Positions 40,987 to 49,004 of a stretch of 64,000 bases of DNA are shown here, piece by piece. Source of the DNA: Mycobacterium sp. WUMAC-067. GTDB lineage: Bacteria > Actinomycetota > Actinomycetes > Mycobacteriales > Mycobacteriaceae. How positions within the stretch are numbered: the stretch's first letter is position 1; the number at the start of each line of letters is the position of its first letter. The notes below the pieces were generated by a model. That model saw only the letters and a program-made list of their open reading frames with translations. It made no database searches and had not been told where the DNA came from. The stretch spans positions 26,298 through 90,297 of the forward strand of contig NZ_JAEKMI010000022.1 in the NCBI RefSeq assembly GCF_020217485.1, in the 5' to 3' direction. A program made the position numbers and the translations under genes.

Positions 40987-41670
40987 GTGGGCGAATCATC
41001 GCTGAACCCAAGCGTATTGAGCCGGCTGTCGCTGTGGTTGCGACCGGACTGGACGCGCACCGTGCTGGCGCGCCGTGTCGCGGCGGGCGTGCTGGTCGTG
41101 CTGGCCGGAATCGCGACTCTGCGTTCCAATCCCGCCGGTGACTACGCGCAGGTGGTGGTCGCCGATCACGACCTGCGGCCCGGCGCCGCGTTGACCGCCA
41201 CCGACGTTCGACTCGAAAAGCGTTTGGCTGCAACGGTTCCCGACGGGGCACGCGCCGACGTGGGCGCGGTGGTGGGTTCGACGCTGGCCGGCCCGGCCAG
41301 GCGCGGCGAGGTGCTCACCGACGTCCGGCTACTGGGCAGCCGGCTGGCCGATGCCGCGCTCGGGGCGAAGGCGGGACCGGGGGCCCGCATCGTGCCGCTG
41401 CATCTGTCGGACGGTGCCTTGATCGACCTGGTCCGGGTCGGGGACGTCGTCGATGTGCTGGCCGCACCGGCGGCGACGGGCGGGCCGGAAACCGCCCACG
41501 CCGCCCCCAAGGTGGTGGCCACCGACGCCGTCGTTGTCCTCGTGTCGGCCAAGGAAAAACTCCAGGCCGCCGATGGCGACCGCGTGGTGTTGGTTGCGTT
41601 GCCGGCCCGTGTGGCCAACACGGTGGCGGGCTCGGCGCTGGGTCAATCGGTCACGCTCACCCTGCACTGA
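40987..41670 (+). CDS. SAF-domain membrane protein (Rv0990c-like, CpaB/RcpC-related)
   Basis: 227 residues from GTG 40987. A basic N-terminus leads to one membrane helix (VAAGVLVVLAGIATL, about 33-47). The SAF domain follows: AQVVVADHDLRPGAALTATDVRLEKRLAATVPDGA, then GSTLAGPARRGEVLTDVRLLG. The C-terminal part has GARIVPLHLSDGALIDLVRVGDVVDVLAA as in CpaB/RcpC Flp-pilus assembly proteins. The protein would sit outside the membrane with a cytoplasmic N-terminal tail. No pilus genes are adjacent. It probably shares the CIRCE-controlled transcript with ruc. Confidence 0.8.
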   Translation: MGESSLNPSVLSRLSLWLRPDWTRTVLARRVAAGVLVVLAGIATLRSNPAGDYAQVVVADHDLRPGAALTATDVRLEKRLAATVPDGARADVGAVVGSTLAGPARRGEVLTDVRLLGSRLADAALGAKAGPGARIVPLHLSDGALIDLVRVGDVVDVLAAPAATGGPETAHAAPKVVATDAVVVLVSAKEKLQAADGDRVVLVALPARVANTVAGSALGQSVTLTLH

Positions 41671-41706
41671 GCGCGTCGCCCCACCCTCGCATCCGTATTC
41701 GCTGGA

Positions 41707-42129
41707 TCAGGCGGCCGTCTGGAGGCTGGCACAGTATTTGCACTTGCGCGCGGCCTCCGGGATGTCGGACTTGCACTCCGCGCATGCCTTGGTGGCCGGC
41801 TCCTCCCCGAACACGGTGACGCCGCGGCGGGCCTGGATGTGCTTGTACGGCACCACGATCATGAAGTACACGGCCGTCATGAAGACGACGAAGTAGATGA
41901 TCGCCGAGATGAACGATCCGATGTCGAGGAAGGTCGCCTTGTTGCCCGCATCGCCGAGCTGCCAACCCAATCCGAGTTTCGTACCGGGCTGCACGGCGGC
42001 GACCAGCGGGTTGATCACGCTGTCGGTGAAGGCCTTGACGAGGTTGGAGAAGGCCAAGGCTACGACCAGACCGATGGCCACGGTGATCACGTCACCGCGC
42101 ATCACGAAACTCTTGAATCCCTTTATCAT
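41707..42129 (-). CDS. mscL: MscL-type mechanosensitive channel with C-terminal zinc ribbon
   Basis: 140 residues. The N-terminus MIKGFKSFVMRGDVITVAIGLVVALAF fits the MscL amphipathic helix and TM1; FTDSVINPLV follows; TM2 is IIYFVVFMTAVYFMIVVPYK. The C-terminal cytoplasmic tail carries CAECKSDIPEAARKCKYC, a zinc ribbon instead of the usual charged bundle. ATG 42129 has GGGAGG seven bases upstream. It should gate under membrane tension to release solutes on osmotic downshock. It lies on the same strand as moaB2, whereas in M. tuberculosis mscL (Rv0985c) is opposite to moaB2, and the sequence differs from that protein, so it may be a different MscL lineage. Confidence 0.85.
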   Translation of the reverse strand: MIKGFKSFVMRGDVITVAIGLVVALAFSNLVKAFTDSVINPLVAAVQPGTKLGLGWQLGDAGNKATFLDIGSFISAIIYFVVFMTAVYFMIVVPYKHIQARRGVTVFGEEPATKACAECKSDIPEAARKCKYCASLQTAA

Positions 42130-42429
42130 GCGCACACCTCCCGTAGCGCCAACAATCAGGGCAGCGCGCTGCCGCCCGGAGAAAACGCTATGCCAGGTTG
42201 TGCGCTATCACACATTTCCCGAACGATTAGTCACCAAAGGTTGACCGCGTCGTGATGTCTTTACCTGGGAGCCGCTGCTCAACGGTGGTGTGGGGGCACG
42301 TTCTCCCGCAACCACTGCTCGTGCTCGTACGCGTCGGAATCGAGCCCGTCCGTTGACTCCTGGGTTCGTGAAACCAATTCGGCCTCGACACCGGAAGGTC
42401 TTGTCACCGCCGAACCCCAGGACCGCGAA
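42130..42429. other. Gap between moaB2 and mscL
   Basis: 300 bases that contain the possible small gene at 42279-42407 and, nearer mscL, about 150 bases including the mscL ribosome site and presumably its promoter. No hairpin terminator or mobile-element remnant is obvious. Confidence 0.5.
42279..42407 (-). CDS. Possible 42-residue small protein
   Basis: A short frame in the 300-base gap between moaB2 and mscL, reading from GTG 42407 to TGA 42279. The product ends STDGLDSDAYEHEQWL-RENVPPHHR, acidic and free of low complexity, which looks protein-like rather than random high-GC translation. No strong Shine-Dalgarno site precedes it, and the frame continues upstream without a stop into the end of moaB2, so the start is uncertain. 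No function recognised. It would be co-transcribed with moaB2 and precede mscL. Confidence 0.4.
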   Translation of the reverse strand: MTRPSGVEAELVSRTQESTDGLDSDAYEHEQWLRENVPPHHR

Positions 42430-42987
42430 TCAGATCTCGAGGCTCGACAGCTGCCCAATGATCTGGGCCGCCAACGGATTCAGCGTCGCCATTCCGTCGC
42501 GCACCGCATAGCGGGAGCCGGCCAGGTTGACCACCAACGTACTGCCGGAGACCCCGGCCAGACCGCGGGACAAACCGGCATCGATGATGCCCGCGGACAG
42601 CCCCGAGCCGCGGATGGCCTCTGCGATACCAAGGATTTCGCGATCCAGGATCTCGCGGGTGGCCTCCGGGGTGACGTCGCGAGGGGTGACACCCGTCCCG
42701 CCGACCGAGACGACCAGGTCCACCCCGCCGATCACGGCGGTGTTCAGGGCATTGCGGATCTCGACCTCGTCGGCGGAGACCGCGACCACGCCGTCGACGA
42801 CGAAACCCGCCTCGGTCAGCAGCTCGGTGACCAACGGGCCGCTATGGTCCTCGTCACCGTGCGCGGTGCGATCGTCGACCACCACGACCAGAGCCCGGCC
42901 AACTACCAACTCCGCCCCCGTTTCCATGGGTGCAACCGTATATCCGAGGTCCGACAGCCCGGTCGCCGAGGGTTCGTCCACTCTCAC
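42430..42987 (-). CDS. moaB2: Molybdopterin adenylyltransferase-type protein MoaB2
   Basis: 185-residue MogA/MoaB-fold protein. The family core is present: ALVVVVDDRTAHGDEDHSGPLVTELL, VDLVVSVGGTGVTPRDVTPEATREIL (substrate loop GGTGxxxRD) and AGLSRGLAGVSGSTLVVNLAGSRYAVRDG. In molybdenum cofactor synthesis such proteins adenylylate molybdopterin. I start at GTG 42987, overlapping the pepD stop; GTG 42981 is possible. It corresponds to Rv0984 and is last in the operon mprA-mprB-pepD-moaB2, an association kept across mycobacteria without clear functional reason. Confidence 0.92.
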   Translation of the reverse strand: MRVDEPSATGLSDLGYTVAPMETGAELVVGRALVVVVDDRTAHGDEDHSGPLVTELLTEAGFVVDGVVAVSADEVEIRNALNTAVIGGVDLVVSVGGTGVTPRDVTPEATREILDREILGIAEAIRGSGLSAGIIDAGLSRGLAGVSGSTLVVNLAGSRYAVRDGMATLNPLAAQIIGQLSSLEI

Positions 42988-44432
42988 TACTGGTCCGCCT
43001 TCCCGAGAGTCACCGGCAAAGTCCGGCTGCCGCCGCCGGCGGGGTCGGAGAACGTCAGCGAGATCTTGTCGCCGGGCGCCCTGGACCGCACCGCGGCCAC
43101 CAGCGCGTCGGCGCTGTTGATCGGGCGGTCGTCGACCTTGGTGACGACCACGTTCTTCGGCACTCCCGCGGCCGCGGCCGCGCCGCCCGCGACGACGTCG
43201 ACGACTTTGGCGCCCGGGGTGCCCTTGTCGCTGGTCACCTGGACGCCGAGCGAGGCGTGCGACGCCTTGCCCGTGGCGATCAGCTCGTCGGCGATGCGCT
43301 TGGCCTGATCGACCGGTATCGCGAAGCCCAGGCCGATCGAGCCGCTCTGGGCGTCCGGCGACTCACCGCCCAGCGTGGCGATGGCCGAGTTGACGCCGAC
43401 CAGCTGGCCGCTCATGTTGACCAACGCGCCGCCGGAGTTACCGGGGTTGATCGCGGCATCGGTCTGGATCGCGTCCAGCACGGTGTTCTGGTTGCCCGAC
43501 TCACCGGTCGTGGACACCGGCCGGTTCAGCGCGCTGACGATCCCGGTGGTCACCGTGCCCGACAGGCCCAGCGGCGACCCGATCGCCACCACCGGCTGAC
43601 CGACGTGTAGGTCCGACGAGGAGCCCAGCGAGATGGGCGTGAGCCCGGACATGCCCTGCACGCGAATCACGGCGATGTCGCTGGTGGGGTCGGTGCCGAC
43701 CACCGTGAACGGGGCGGTGCGACCGTCAGAGAAGGTCACCGTGGTTTTCGGCGTCGGGCCGCCGGGCCCACCGGGAGGCAGCGGGGCCCCGGGAGGCCCC
43801 GCGGGAGCCTTGGGCGGTCCCGCCGCGGCGGCGACCACGTGGTTGTTGGTCAGAATCAGCCCGTCGGTCGACAGGACGATGCCGGAGCCTTCTTCGGACT
43901 GTCTCCCGATGTCGGTCTCGAGCATCACGACGCTGGGCACGACCTTGGTGGCCACCTGTTCGACGCTGCCCGGTGGCATGTTCGCGGCCGGGACGCTGGG
44001 CGCCGCACCCACGATGCGCCCGCCGCCGTTGCCCGACGCGTGGTCGCCAAGCTCGATGGCCGTTGCCGCCGCGCCGCCGATACCGGCCGACACCACCGCG
44101 ATGGCCAACGCCCCGACCGTCAAAAGCCCTGCGCGAGAACGCTTTCGCGGTTCCGGCGCGGCCGGCATTCCGGGCAGCATGCCGGGAATCTGGCCCGTGC
44201 CGGGGATCCGGCCGGGGCCGGTGTTGCCATACGGGTCATAGGGCGGACGGAACTGGGTCGTCTGCGACGGGTGCGACCGATAACGCCAGTCAAACTGCTG
44301 GTTGTACGGCTGCTGTTGCCCCTGGGCATAGCCTGAGGACCCCGCATGGCTCGGGACGGACGCAGTCTGATTCGGCGCGGGAGGGTATCCCGGCTGCTGC
44401 GGCGGTGGCGAATACCTCGGGTCATTCGTCAT
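42987..44432 (-). CDS. pepD: HtrA-type serine protease PepD
   Basis: 481 residues: Pro/Gln/Tyr-rich cytoplasmic N-terminus (1-95), one membrane helix (about 102-125, LLTVGALAIAVVSAGIGG), a trypsin-like protease domain and a C-terminal PDZ domain (about 385-470). The catalytic triad is visible: His in LILTNNHVVAAA, Asp in DPTSDIAVIRV, Ser in INPGNSGGALVNM. A Pro/Gly-rich insert (KAPAGPPGAPLPPGGPGG) follows the His strand. It corresponds to Rv0983, an envelope quality-control protease induced by the MprAB system encoded just upstream. Confidence 0.95.
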   Translation of the reverse strand: MTNDPRYSPPPQQPGYPPAPNQTASVPSHAGSSGYAQGQQQPYNQQFDWRYRSHPSQTTQFRPPYDPYGNTGPGRIPGTGQIPGMLPGMPAAPEPRKRSRAGLLTVGALAIAVVSAGIGGAAATAIELGDHASGNGGGRIVGAAPSVPAANMPPGSVEQVATKVVPSVVMLETDIGRQSEEGSGIVLSTDGLILTNNHVVAAAAGPPKAPAGPPGAPLPPGGPGGPTPKTTVTFSDGRTAPFTVVGTDPTSDIAVIRVQGMSGLTPISLGSSSDLHVGQPVVAIGSPLGLSGTVTTGIVSALNRPVSTTGESGNQNTVLDAIQTDAAINPGNSGGALVNMSGQLVGVNSAIATLGGESPDAQSGSIGLGFAIPVDQAKRIADELIATGKASHASLGVQVTSDKGTPGAKVVDVVAGGAAAAAGVPKNVVVTKVDDRPINSADALVAAVRSRAPGDKISLTFSDPAGGGSRTLPVTLGKADQ

Positions 44433-44504
44433 GTCGCTAAGTCGCTCTTCCTCTATCTCAATGTTTCGGCAAGTCGACGGCTGGGTTTAACAGTAGCCGC
44501 AGAC

Positions 44505-46067
44505 CTACCTTGCCCGCGCGGACTGAGAGTCCACTGAGATAACGTTCGCCGATTCCCGAGAGTTCGCCTCGTCGCCGGCCACCGGCACACCTGCGTCGGA
44601 CGCTGCGTCTACCTGGCCGGCTTCCGGCTCGGATGCGGAGTATGTCGTGGGTGGCAGCGGCCGCCCCGGCAACAGCACATAGAAGGAGGTACCCGGGGGC
44701 TGGCCGCCCGGGACGGTGTCCTCGACGCGCAGCAGTCCGCCATGGTTGAGCACGACCTTCTTGACGATCGCCAGCCCGAGCCCGGAGCCGGGCATGGCGC
44801 GCGCCGACGTCGAGCGATAGAAGCGTTCGAACACCAGTCGCCGCTCTTGCGGTGGAATGCCGGGGCCGTGGTCGGCGACCACCAGCTCCGCGTGCGACGG
44901 GTCGAGTTGTCGCATGGTGACGCCGACATGGCCACCGGGCGGGCTCCACTTGGCCGCGTTGTCCAACAGGTTCAGCACCGCACGCGATAACCCGGCGGCG
45001 TCGCCGTACATCTGCCACGGCGTCACGTCGACGTCGAAGTGAATGTCGTTGCGGCGCCGCCTGACTCGCTCCAGGCTGCGGTCGACCACATCGGACATGT
45101 CGACCGGCTCGTGCACCACCTGGCCGGCGTCGTCGCGGGTGAGGTCCACCAAATCGCCTACCAGCGTTGACAATTCCTCGATCTGCGCGAGCACGTCGGC
45201 GCGCAGGTCGACCATCTCTTGTTCGGGCAGCCGCGGCGCTCCCGGTTCCATCGACGCCATCAGCAACTCGACGTTGGTCCGCAGCGACGTCAGCGGGGTG
45301 CGCAGTTCATGTCCGGCGTCGGTGACCAGCCGCGCCTGGCGCTCCCGCGACTCGGCCAGCGCGCGCAGCATCAGGTTGAACGACTCGGTGAGCCGGGCCA
45401 ATTCGTCGCTGCCGAACACCGGGATGGGTCGCAGGTCATCGGTGCGCGCCACGCGTTCGGCTGCCTCGGTCAGGCGGCCCACCGGGCGCAGGCCGGCCCG
45501 GGTGACCATGCCGCCCGCCACCGCGGCGACCGCCACCCCGACGCCGCCGACGATCAGCAGCACCCAGCGCAGTTTGTTCATCACCGCCTCGGTCGGCTTG
45601 AGGCTCTTGGAGATCAGCAACGAGGTGCCGTTCTGCAGGTGGACGGCGAGGATGCGCTGATCGCCGGCGGTACGCCGCGACATGAACAGGTCGCCGTGGA
45701 TGACCGCCTTCTCCGGCGCGCCGACCGGCAGGGTCTGACCCGGTTGCTGGGCGGTGTAGATCGCATGGCCCGGGTTCACCAGGATCGCGTTGACGTCCGA
45801 ATAGGCGGTGCCTTCAATGGCTTTGCCGGGGTCCGCGGCGAGTGAACCGCTGGCGATCAGCAGCTGCGCCCGAGATTGCAGTTGATTGTCGATGTCGCTG
45901 TACAGCGCGGCCGAGATCACGGCGTAGACGGCGAACGCCATCAGCACCACGACCATGGCGACCATCGACATCGCCAGCAGCATGACCCGCCACCGCAACG
46001 ACAGCGACGGGGTGGCGCGCAGCGGTGGGCGCATGGGTGGGCGCTGAGGCCGGGGGAACTTGATCAT
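44505..46067 (-). CDS. mprB: Sensor histidine kinase MprB
   Basis: 520 residues. First membrane helix at about 28-52, an extracytoplasmic sensor loop of about 110 residues, second helix at about 168-190, a HAMP domain, then the dimerisation helix with phospho-acceptor His in VTDAGHELRTPLTSLRTN (about 250). ATP-binding boxes: N box in AVLNLLDNAAKWS, G1 in VVADHGPGIPPQERRLVFERFYR, G2 in GSGLGLAIVKK. C-terminal 50 residues are variable. Corresponds to Rv0982, sensing envelope stress and phosphorylating MprA. Confidence 0.95.
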   Translation of the reverse strand: MIKFPRPQRPPMRPPLRATPSLSLRWRVMLLAMSMVAMVVVLMAFAVYAVISAALYSDIDNQLQSRAQLLIASGSLAADPGKAIEGTAYSDVNAILVNPGHAIYTAQQPGQTLPVGAPEKAVIHGDLFMSRRTAGDQRILAVHLQNGTSLLISKSLKPTEAVMNKLRWVLLIVGGVGVAVAAVAGGMVTRAGLRPVGRLTEAAERVARTDDLRPIPVFGSDELARLTESFNLMLRALAESRERQARLVTDAGHELRTPLTSLRTNVELLMASMEPGAPRLPEQEMVDLRADVLAQIEELSTLVGDLVDLTRDDAGQVVHEPVDMSDVVDRSLERVRRRRNDIHFDVDVTPWQMYGDAAGLSRAVLNLLDNAAKWSPPGGHVGVTMRQLDPSHAELVVADHGPGIPPQERRLVFERFYRSTSARAMPGSGLGLAIVKKVVLNHGGLLRVEDTVPGGQPPGTSFYVLLPGRPLPPTTYSASEPEAGQVDAASDAGVPVAGDEANSRESANVISVDSQSARAR

Positions 46068-46083
46068 CGTGGGGATTGCGTCG

Positions 46084-46770
46084 TCACGGTGGCGTCTCCC
46101 GAAGGACGTAACCCACCCCGCGCACCGTGTGGATCAGCCGGGGCTCACCGTCGGCCTCGGTTTTGCGGCGCAGATAGCCCACGTAGACCTCCAGCGCGTT
46201 GCCCGAGGTGGGGAAGTCGAATCCCCAAACCTCCTCGAGGATGCGGCTGCGGGTGAGCACGCGGCGCGGATTGGCGATCAGCATTTCGAGCAACGCGAAT
46301 TCGGTGCGCGTCAGGCTGATCCGGCGCTCCCCGCGGGCGACCTCGCGGGTCACCGGGTCCAGGGTGAGGTCGGAGAACTTCATCGCCACCGATTCGGCGT
46401 CGTCCTCCGGCTTGGTCCGGCGCAGCAACGCGCGCATCCGGGCCAACAGTTCTTCCAGAGCGAACGGCTTCGGCAGATAGTCGTCGGCGCCGGCGTCCAG
46501 CCCGGCGACGCGCTCGGAGACCGAATCGCGGGCGGTGAGCACCAGGATCGGCAAGTCGTCGCCGGTGCTGCGGAGCTGGCGGCACACCTCCAGGCCATCC
46601 AACCGCGGCATCATCACATCCAGGACGAGTGCGTCGGGCCGATCGCTGGCGATCAGTTCGAGAGCTTCGACCCCGTCATGGGCCAACTCGACCGAGTAGC
46701 CATTGAAGGACAACGACCTACGCAGCGACTCGCGCACGGCGCGATCGTCGTCGACGACCAGTATTCGCAC
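46084..46770 (-). CDS. mprA: Response regulator MprA
   Basis: 228-residue OmpR/PhoB-type regulator. The receiver domain has acidic pocket ILVVDDDRAVRESL, phospho-acceptor Asp in ALVLDVMMPRLDGLEV (about residue 48), Thr in LVLTARDS and Lys in DYLPKPFALEELLARM. The winged-helix DNA-binding domain ends with RSRILEEVWGFDFPTSGNALEVYVGYLRRK and VRGVGYVLRE. Corresponds to Rv0981; it controls envelope-stress genes including pepD, sigB and sigE. A direct repeat just upstream suggests autoregulation. Confidence 0.96.
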   Translation of the reverse strand: MRILVVDDDRAVRESLRRSLSFNGYSVELAHDGVEALELIASDRPDALVLDVMMPRLDGLEVCRQLRSTGDDLPILVLTARDSVSERVAGLDAGADDYLPKPFALEELLARMRALLRRTKPEDDAESVAMKFSDLTLDPVTREVARGERRISLTRTEFALLEMLIANPRRVLTRSRILEEVWGFDFPTSGNALEVYVGYLRRKTEADGEPRLIHTVRGVGYVLRETPP

Positions 46771-46792
46771 GGCCCCTAGTTTCGTCCCACCG

Positions 46793-46810
46793 CCTGAGAC
46801 TGACCTGAGA
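46793..46810 (-). promoter_or_regulatory. Candidate MprA box (direct repeat)
   Basis: On the minus strand TCTCAGG-TCAG-TCTCAGG: two identical seven-base direct repeats at an 11-base period, 23-40 bases upstream of mprA. MprA is known to bind loosely conserved direct repeats, including at its own promoter, so this is a good autoregulatory candidate. The exact consensus was not checked. Confidence 0.55.
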
Positions 46811-46850
46811 GGCGCGCCGGTGAGGCGTTCAGCGGGCTGCCGCCATCAGG

Positions 46851-47024
46851 TCAGCGGCGGTCGAGGTCGATCAGACCGAGGCGCGCGGCCTTGAGCAGCC
46901 TGCGCGGCACCTTGTGCCGCTGACCTGCGACCGTGACACCGACGAGTTCGGTCTTCTCGGCCTTCCACTGCGCGCGCCGGCTACGGGTGTTCGCGCGCGA
47001 CATTCTGCGCTTGGGTACGGCCAT
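46851..47024 (-). CDS. rpmF: 50S ribosomal protein L32
   Basis: 57 residues from ATG 47024: begins [20 protein letters not shown] and ends [15 protein letters not shown], the complete bL32 sequence. It lacks the four zinc-binding cysteines found in some L32 proteins, so it is the zinc-independent form. It corresponds to Rv0979A in length and place. It lies directly upstream of mprA on the same strand. Confidence 0.95.
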
Positions 47025-47238
47025 GGTCGGGCCTAACTCCTCAATGTGGCTTGCGGTTCGGCATGTCGCGCGGCGTGGCCGGGGGGCCGAACGGGCGACG
47101 ATCGCGTATCAGGATAGTCGCTGGTCCGCTCGTCGCCAAAACGGACGCCGCCGCGCGCTCGCGCACCGCCGTGCGGGCACGGCCCTGGCGCACCCGCCCC
47201 GAAGTGGGATCCTTGACGTGACACCCGCGGTACCCGAT

Positions 47239-47254
47239 AACCTACCGGTTGGTT
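47239..47254. promoter_or_regulatory. Candidate operator of the acyl-CoA catabolic operon
   Basis: AACCTACCGGTTGGTT is a 16-base near-perfect palindrome (one mismatched pair) centred on ACCGGT, 41 bases before the atuA-like start, followed by further GGTT repeats up to 47260. Such sites are typical of TetR-family repressors controlling fatty or branched-chain acid breakdown; no regulator gene is adjacent. Confidence 0.5.
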
Positions 47255-47294
47255 GGTTGGGTCTCACCGGTGAATCCCTGAATGGAGGACGGGC

Positions 47295-49004
47295 ATGGCC
47301 TCTGCTTCCGGCGCTTCCGTCCGGATCGCGAACTGCTCCGGGTTCTACGGCGACCGGCTGTCGGCCATGCGCGAAATGCTCACCGGCGGCGAGGTCGACT
47401 ACCTCACCGGCGACTACCTGGCCGAACTCACGATGCTGATCCTGGGCCGGGATCGGATGAAGCACCCCGAGCGCGGCTACGCCAAGACCTTTTTGACGCA
47501 GCTCGAAGACTGCCTGGGCGAGGCCCGCGACCGCGGTGTGCGCATCGTCGCCAACGCCGGCGGCCTCAATCCGGCCGGCCTGGCCGACGCGATCCGCGCG
47601 CTGACCGAGCGCCTGGGCATCGACGCCCGGATCGCCCACGTGGAAGGCGACGACCTGTTGCCGCGCGCCGCGGAACTGGGACTCGGCAGCCCGCTCACGG
47701 CGAACGCCTACCTGGGTGCCTGGGGCATCGTCGACTGCCTGGGCGGCGGCGCCGACGTCGTCGTCACCGGCCGGGTCACCGACGCCTCGGTGATCGTCGG
47801 GGCGGCCGCCGCGCATTTCGGATGGGATCGCAGCGAGTACGACCGGCTCGCCGGCGCCGTCGTCGCCGGCCACGTCATCGAATGCGGGGTCCAGGCCACC
47901 GGCGGCAACTACTCGTTCTTCACCGAGATCGCCGACCTGACCCACGCCGGCTTCCCCCTCGCCGAGGTCTACGCCGACGGATCCTCGGTGATCACCAAAC
48001 ACCCGGGCACCGGCGGCTTGGTCAGCGTCGACACCGTCACCGCCCAGCTGCTCTATGAGATCACCGGGGCGCGCTACGCCAACCCCGATGTCACCGCCCG
48101 GATGGACACCGTCGAGCTCGCGTCCGACGGCCCCGACCGAGTGCGCATCAGCGGCGTGCGCGGCGAAGCCCCGCCACCCACCTACAAGGTGTCGCTGAAC
48201 AGCATCGGCGGGTTCCGCAATTCGATGACCTTCGTGCTCACCGGCCTCGACATCGAGGCCAAGGCCGAGTTGGTGCGCCGGCAGCTCGACGCCGCGCTCA
48301 CCGTCAAGCCCGCCGAACTCGAGTGGACCCTGGCCCGCACCGACCACGCCGACGCCGACACCGAAGAAGCCGCCAGCGCACTGCTGCACTGCGTGGTGCG
48401 CGACCCCGACCCCGCCAACGTCGGACGCCAATTCTCTTCGGCCGCCGTAGAATTGGCGCTCGCCAGCTACCCGGGATTCCACGTCACTGCCCCGCCGGGC
48501 GACGGCCAGGTCTACGGCGTGTTCACCCCTGGCTACGTCGACGCCGACGAGGTGCCGCACGTCGCGGTGCACGCCGACGGGACGCGCATCGACATCCCCT
48601 GCGCCACCGACACTTTGGTGTTGGCTACGGCCGATGCCCCGCCGCTGCCCGAGCCGCTTCCGGATGGCCCGGTGCGCAGGGCGCCGCTGGGCCGCATCGC
48701 CGGTGCCCGCAGCGGCGACAAGGGCGGCTCCGCCAACGTCGGGGTCTGGGTGCGCACCGACGAGCAATGGCGATGGCTGGCCCACACGTTGACCGTCGAA
48801 CGACTCAAGGAGCTGCTGCCCGAAGCGGCGGACTTCGATGTCACCCGCCACCTGTTGCCGAATCTGCGGGCGGTCAACTTCGTCATCGACGGCATCCTCG
48901 GCCAGGGCGTCGCCTACCAGGCCCGCTTCGATCCTCAAGCCAAGGGGTTGGGCGAATGGCTGCGCGGTCGCCACCTCGACATCCCGGAGAGTCTGTTGTC
49001 ATGA
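47295..49004 (+). CDS. AtuA-family (DUF1446) acyl-CoA catabolism protein
   Basis: 569 residues from ATG 47295 with GGAGG eight bases upstream. The protein matches the DUF1446/AtuA family of acyclic terpene and branched-chain degradation: VRIANCSGFYGDRLSAM at the start, DYLTGDYLAELTMLILGRDR, ANAGGLNPAGLADAI, GADVVVTGRVTDASV and, late, ARSGDKGGSANVGVW (AtuA C-terminal domain). It corresponds to Rv0976c. The enzyme's exact reaction is unsettled; it occurs with geranyl- or methylcrotonyl-CoA carboxylase-type genes, as here. First gene of a six-gene operon; its stop overlaps fadE13 (ATGA). Confidence 0.88.
   Translation: MASASGASVRIANCSGFYGDRLSAMREMLTGGEVDYLTGDYLAELTMLILGRDRMKHPERGYAKTFLTQLEDCLGEARDRGVRIVANAGGLNPAGLADAIRALTERLGIDARIAHVEGDDLLPRAAELGLGSPLTANAYLGAWGIVDCLGGGADVVVTGRVTDASVIVGAAAAHFGWDRSEYDRLAGAVVAGHVIECGVQATGGNYSFFTEIADLTHAGFPLAEVYADGSSVITKHPGTGGLVSVDTVTAQLLYEITGARYANPDVTARMDTVELASDGPDRVRISGVRGEAPPPTYKVSLNSIGGFRNSMTFVLTGLDIEAKAELVRRQLDAALTVKPAELEWTLARTDHADADTEEAASALLHCVVRDPDPANVGRQFSSAAVELALASYPGFHVTAPPGDGQVYGVFTPGYVDADEVPHVAVHADGTRIDIPCATDTLVLATADAPPLPEPLPDGPVRRAPLGRIAGARSGDKGGSANVGVWVRTDEQWRWLAHTLTVERLKELLPEAADFDVTRHLLPNLRAVNFVIDGILGQGVAYQARFDPQAKGLGEWLRGRHLDIPESLLS

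Noticed and set aside
47239..47260. GGTT repeat tract as a possible CRISPR or microsatellite
   Set aside because: Only three or four units, no spacers; part of a palindromic operator candidate.
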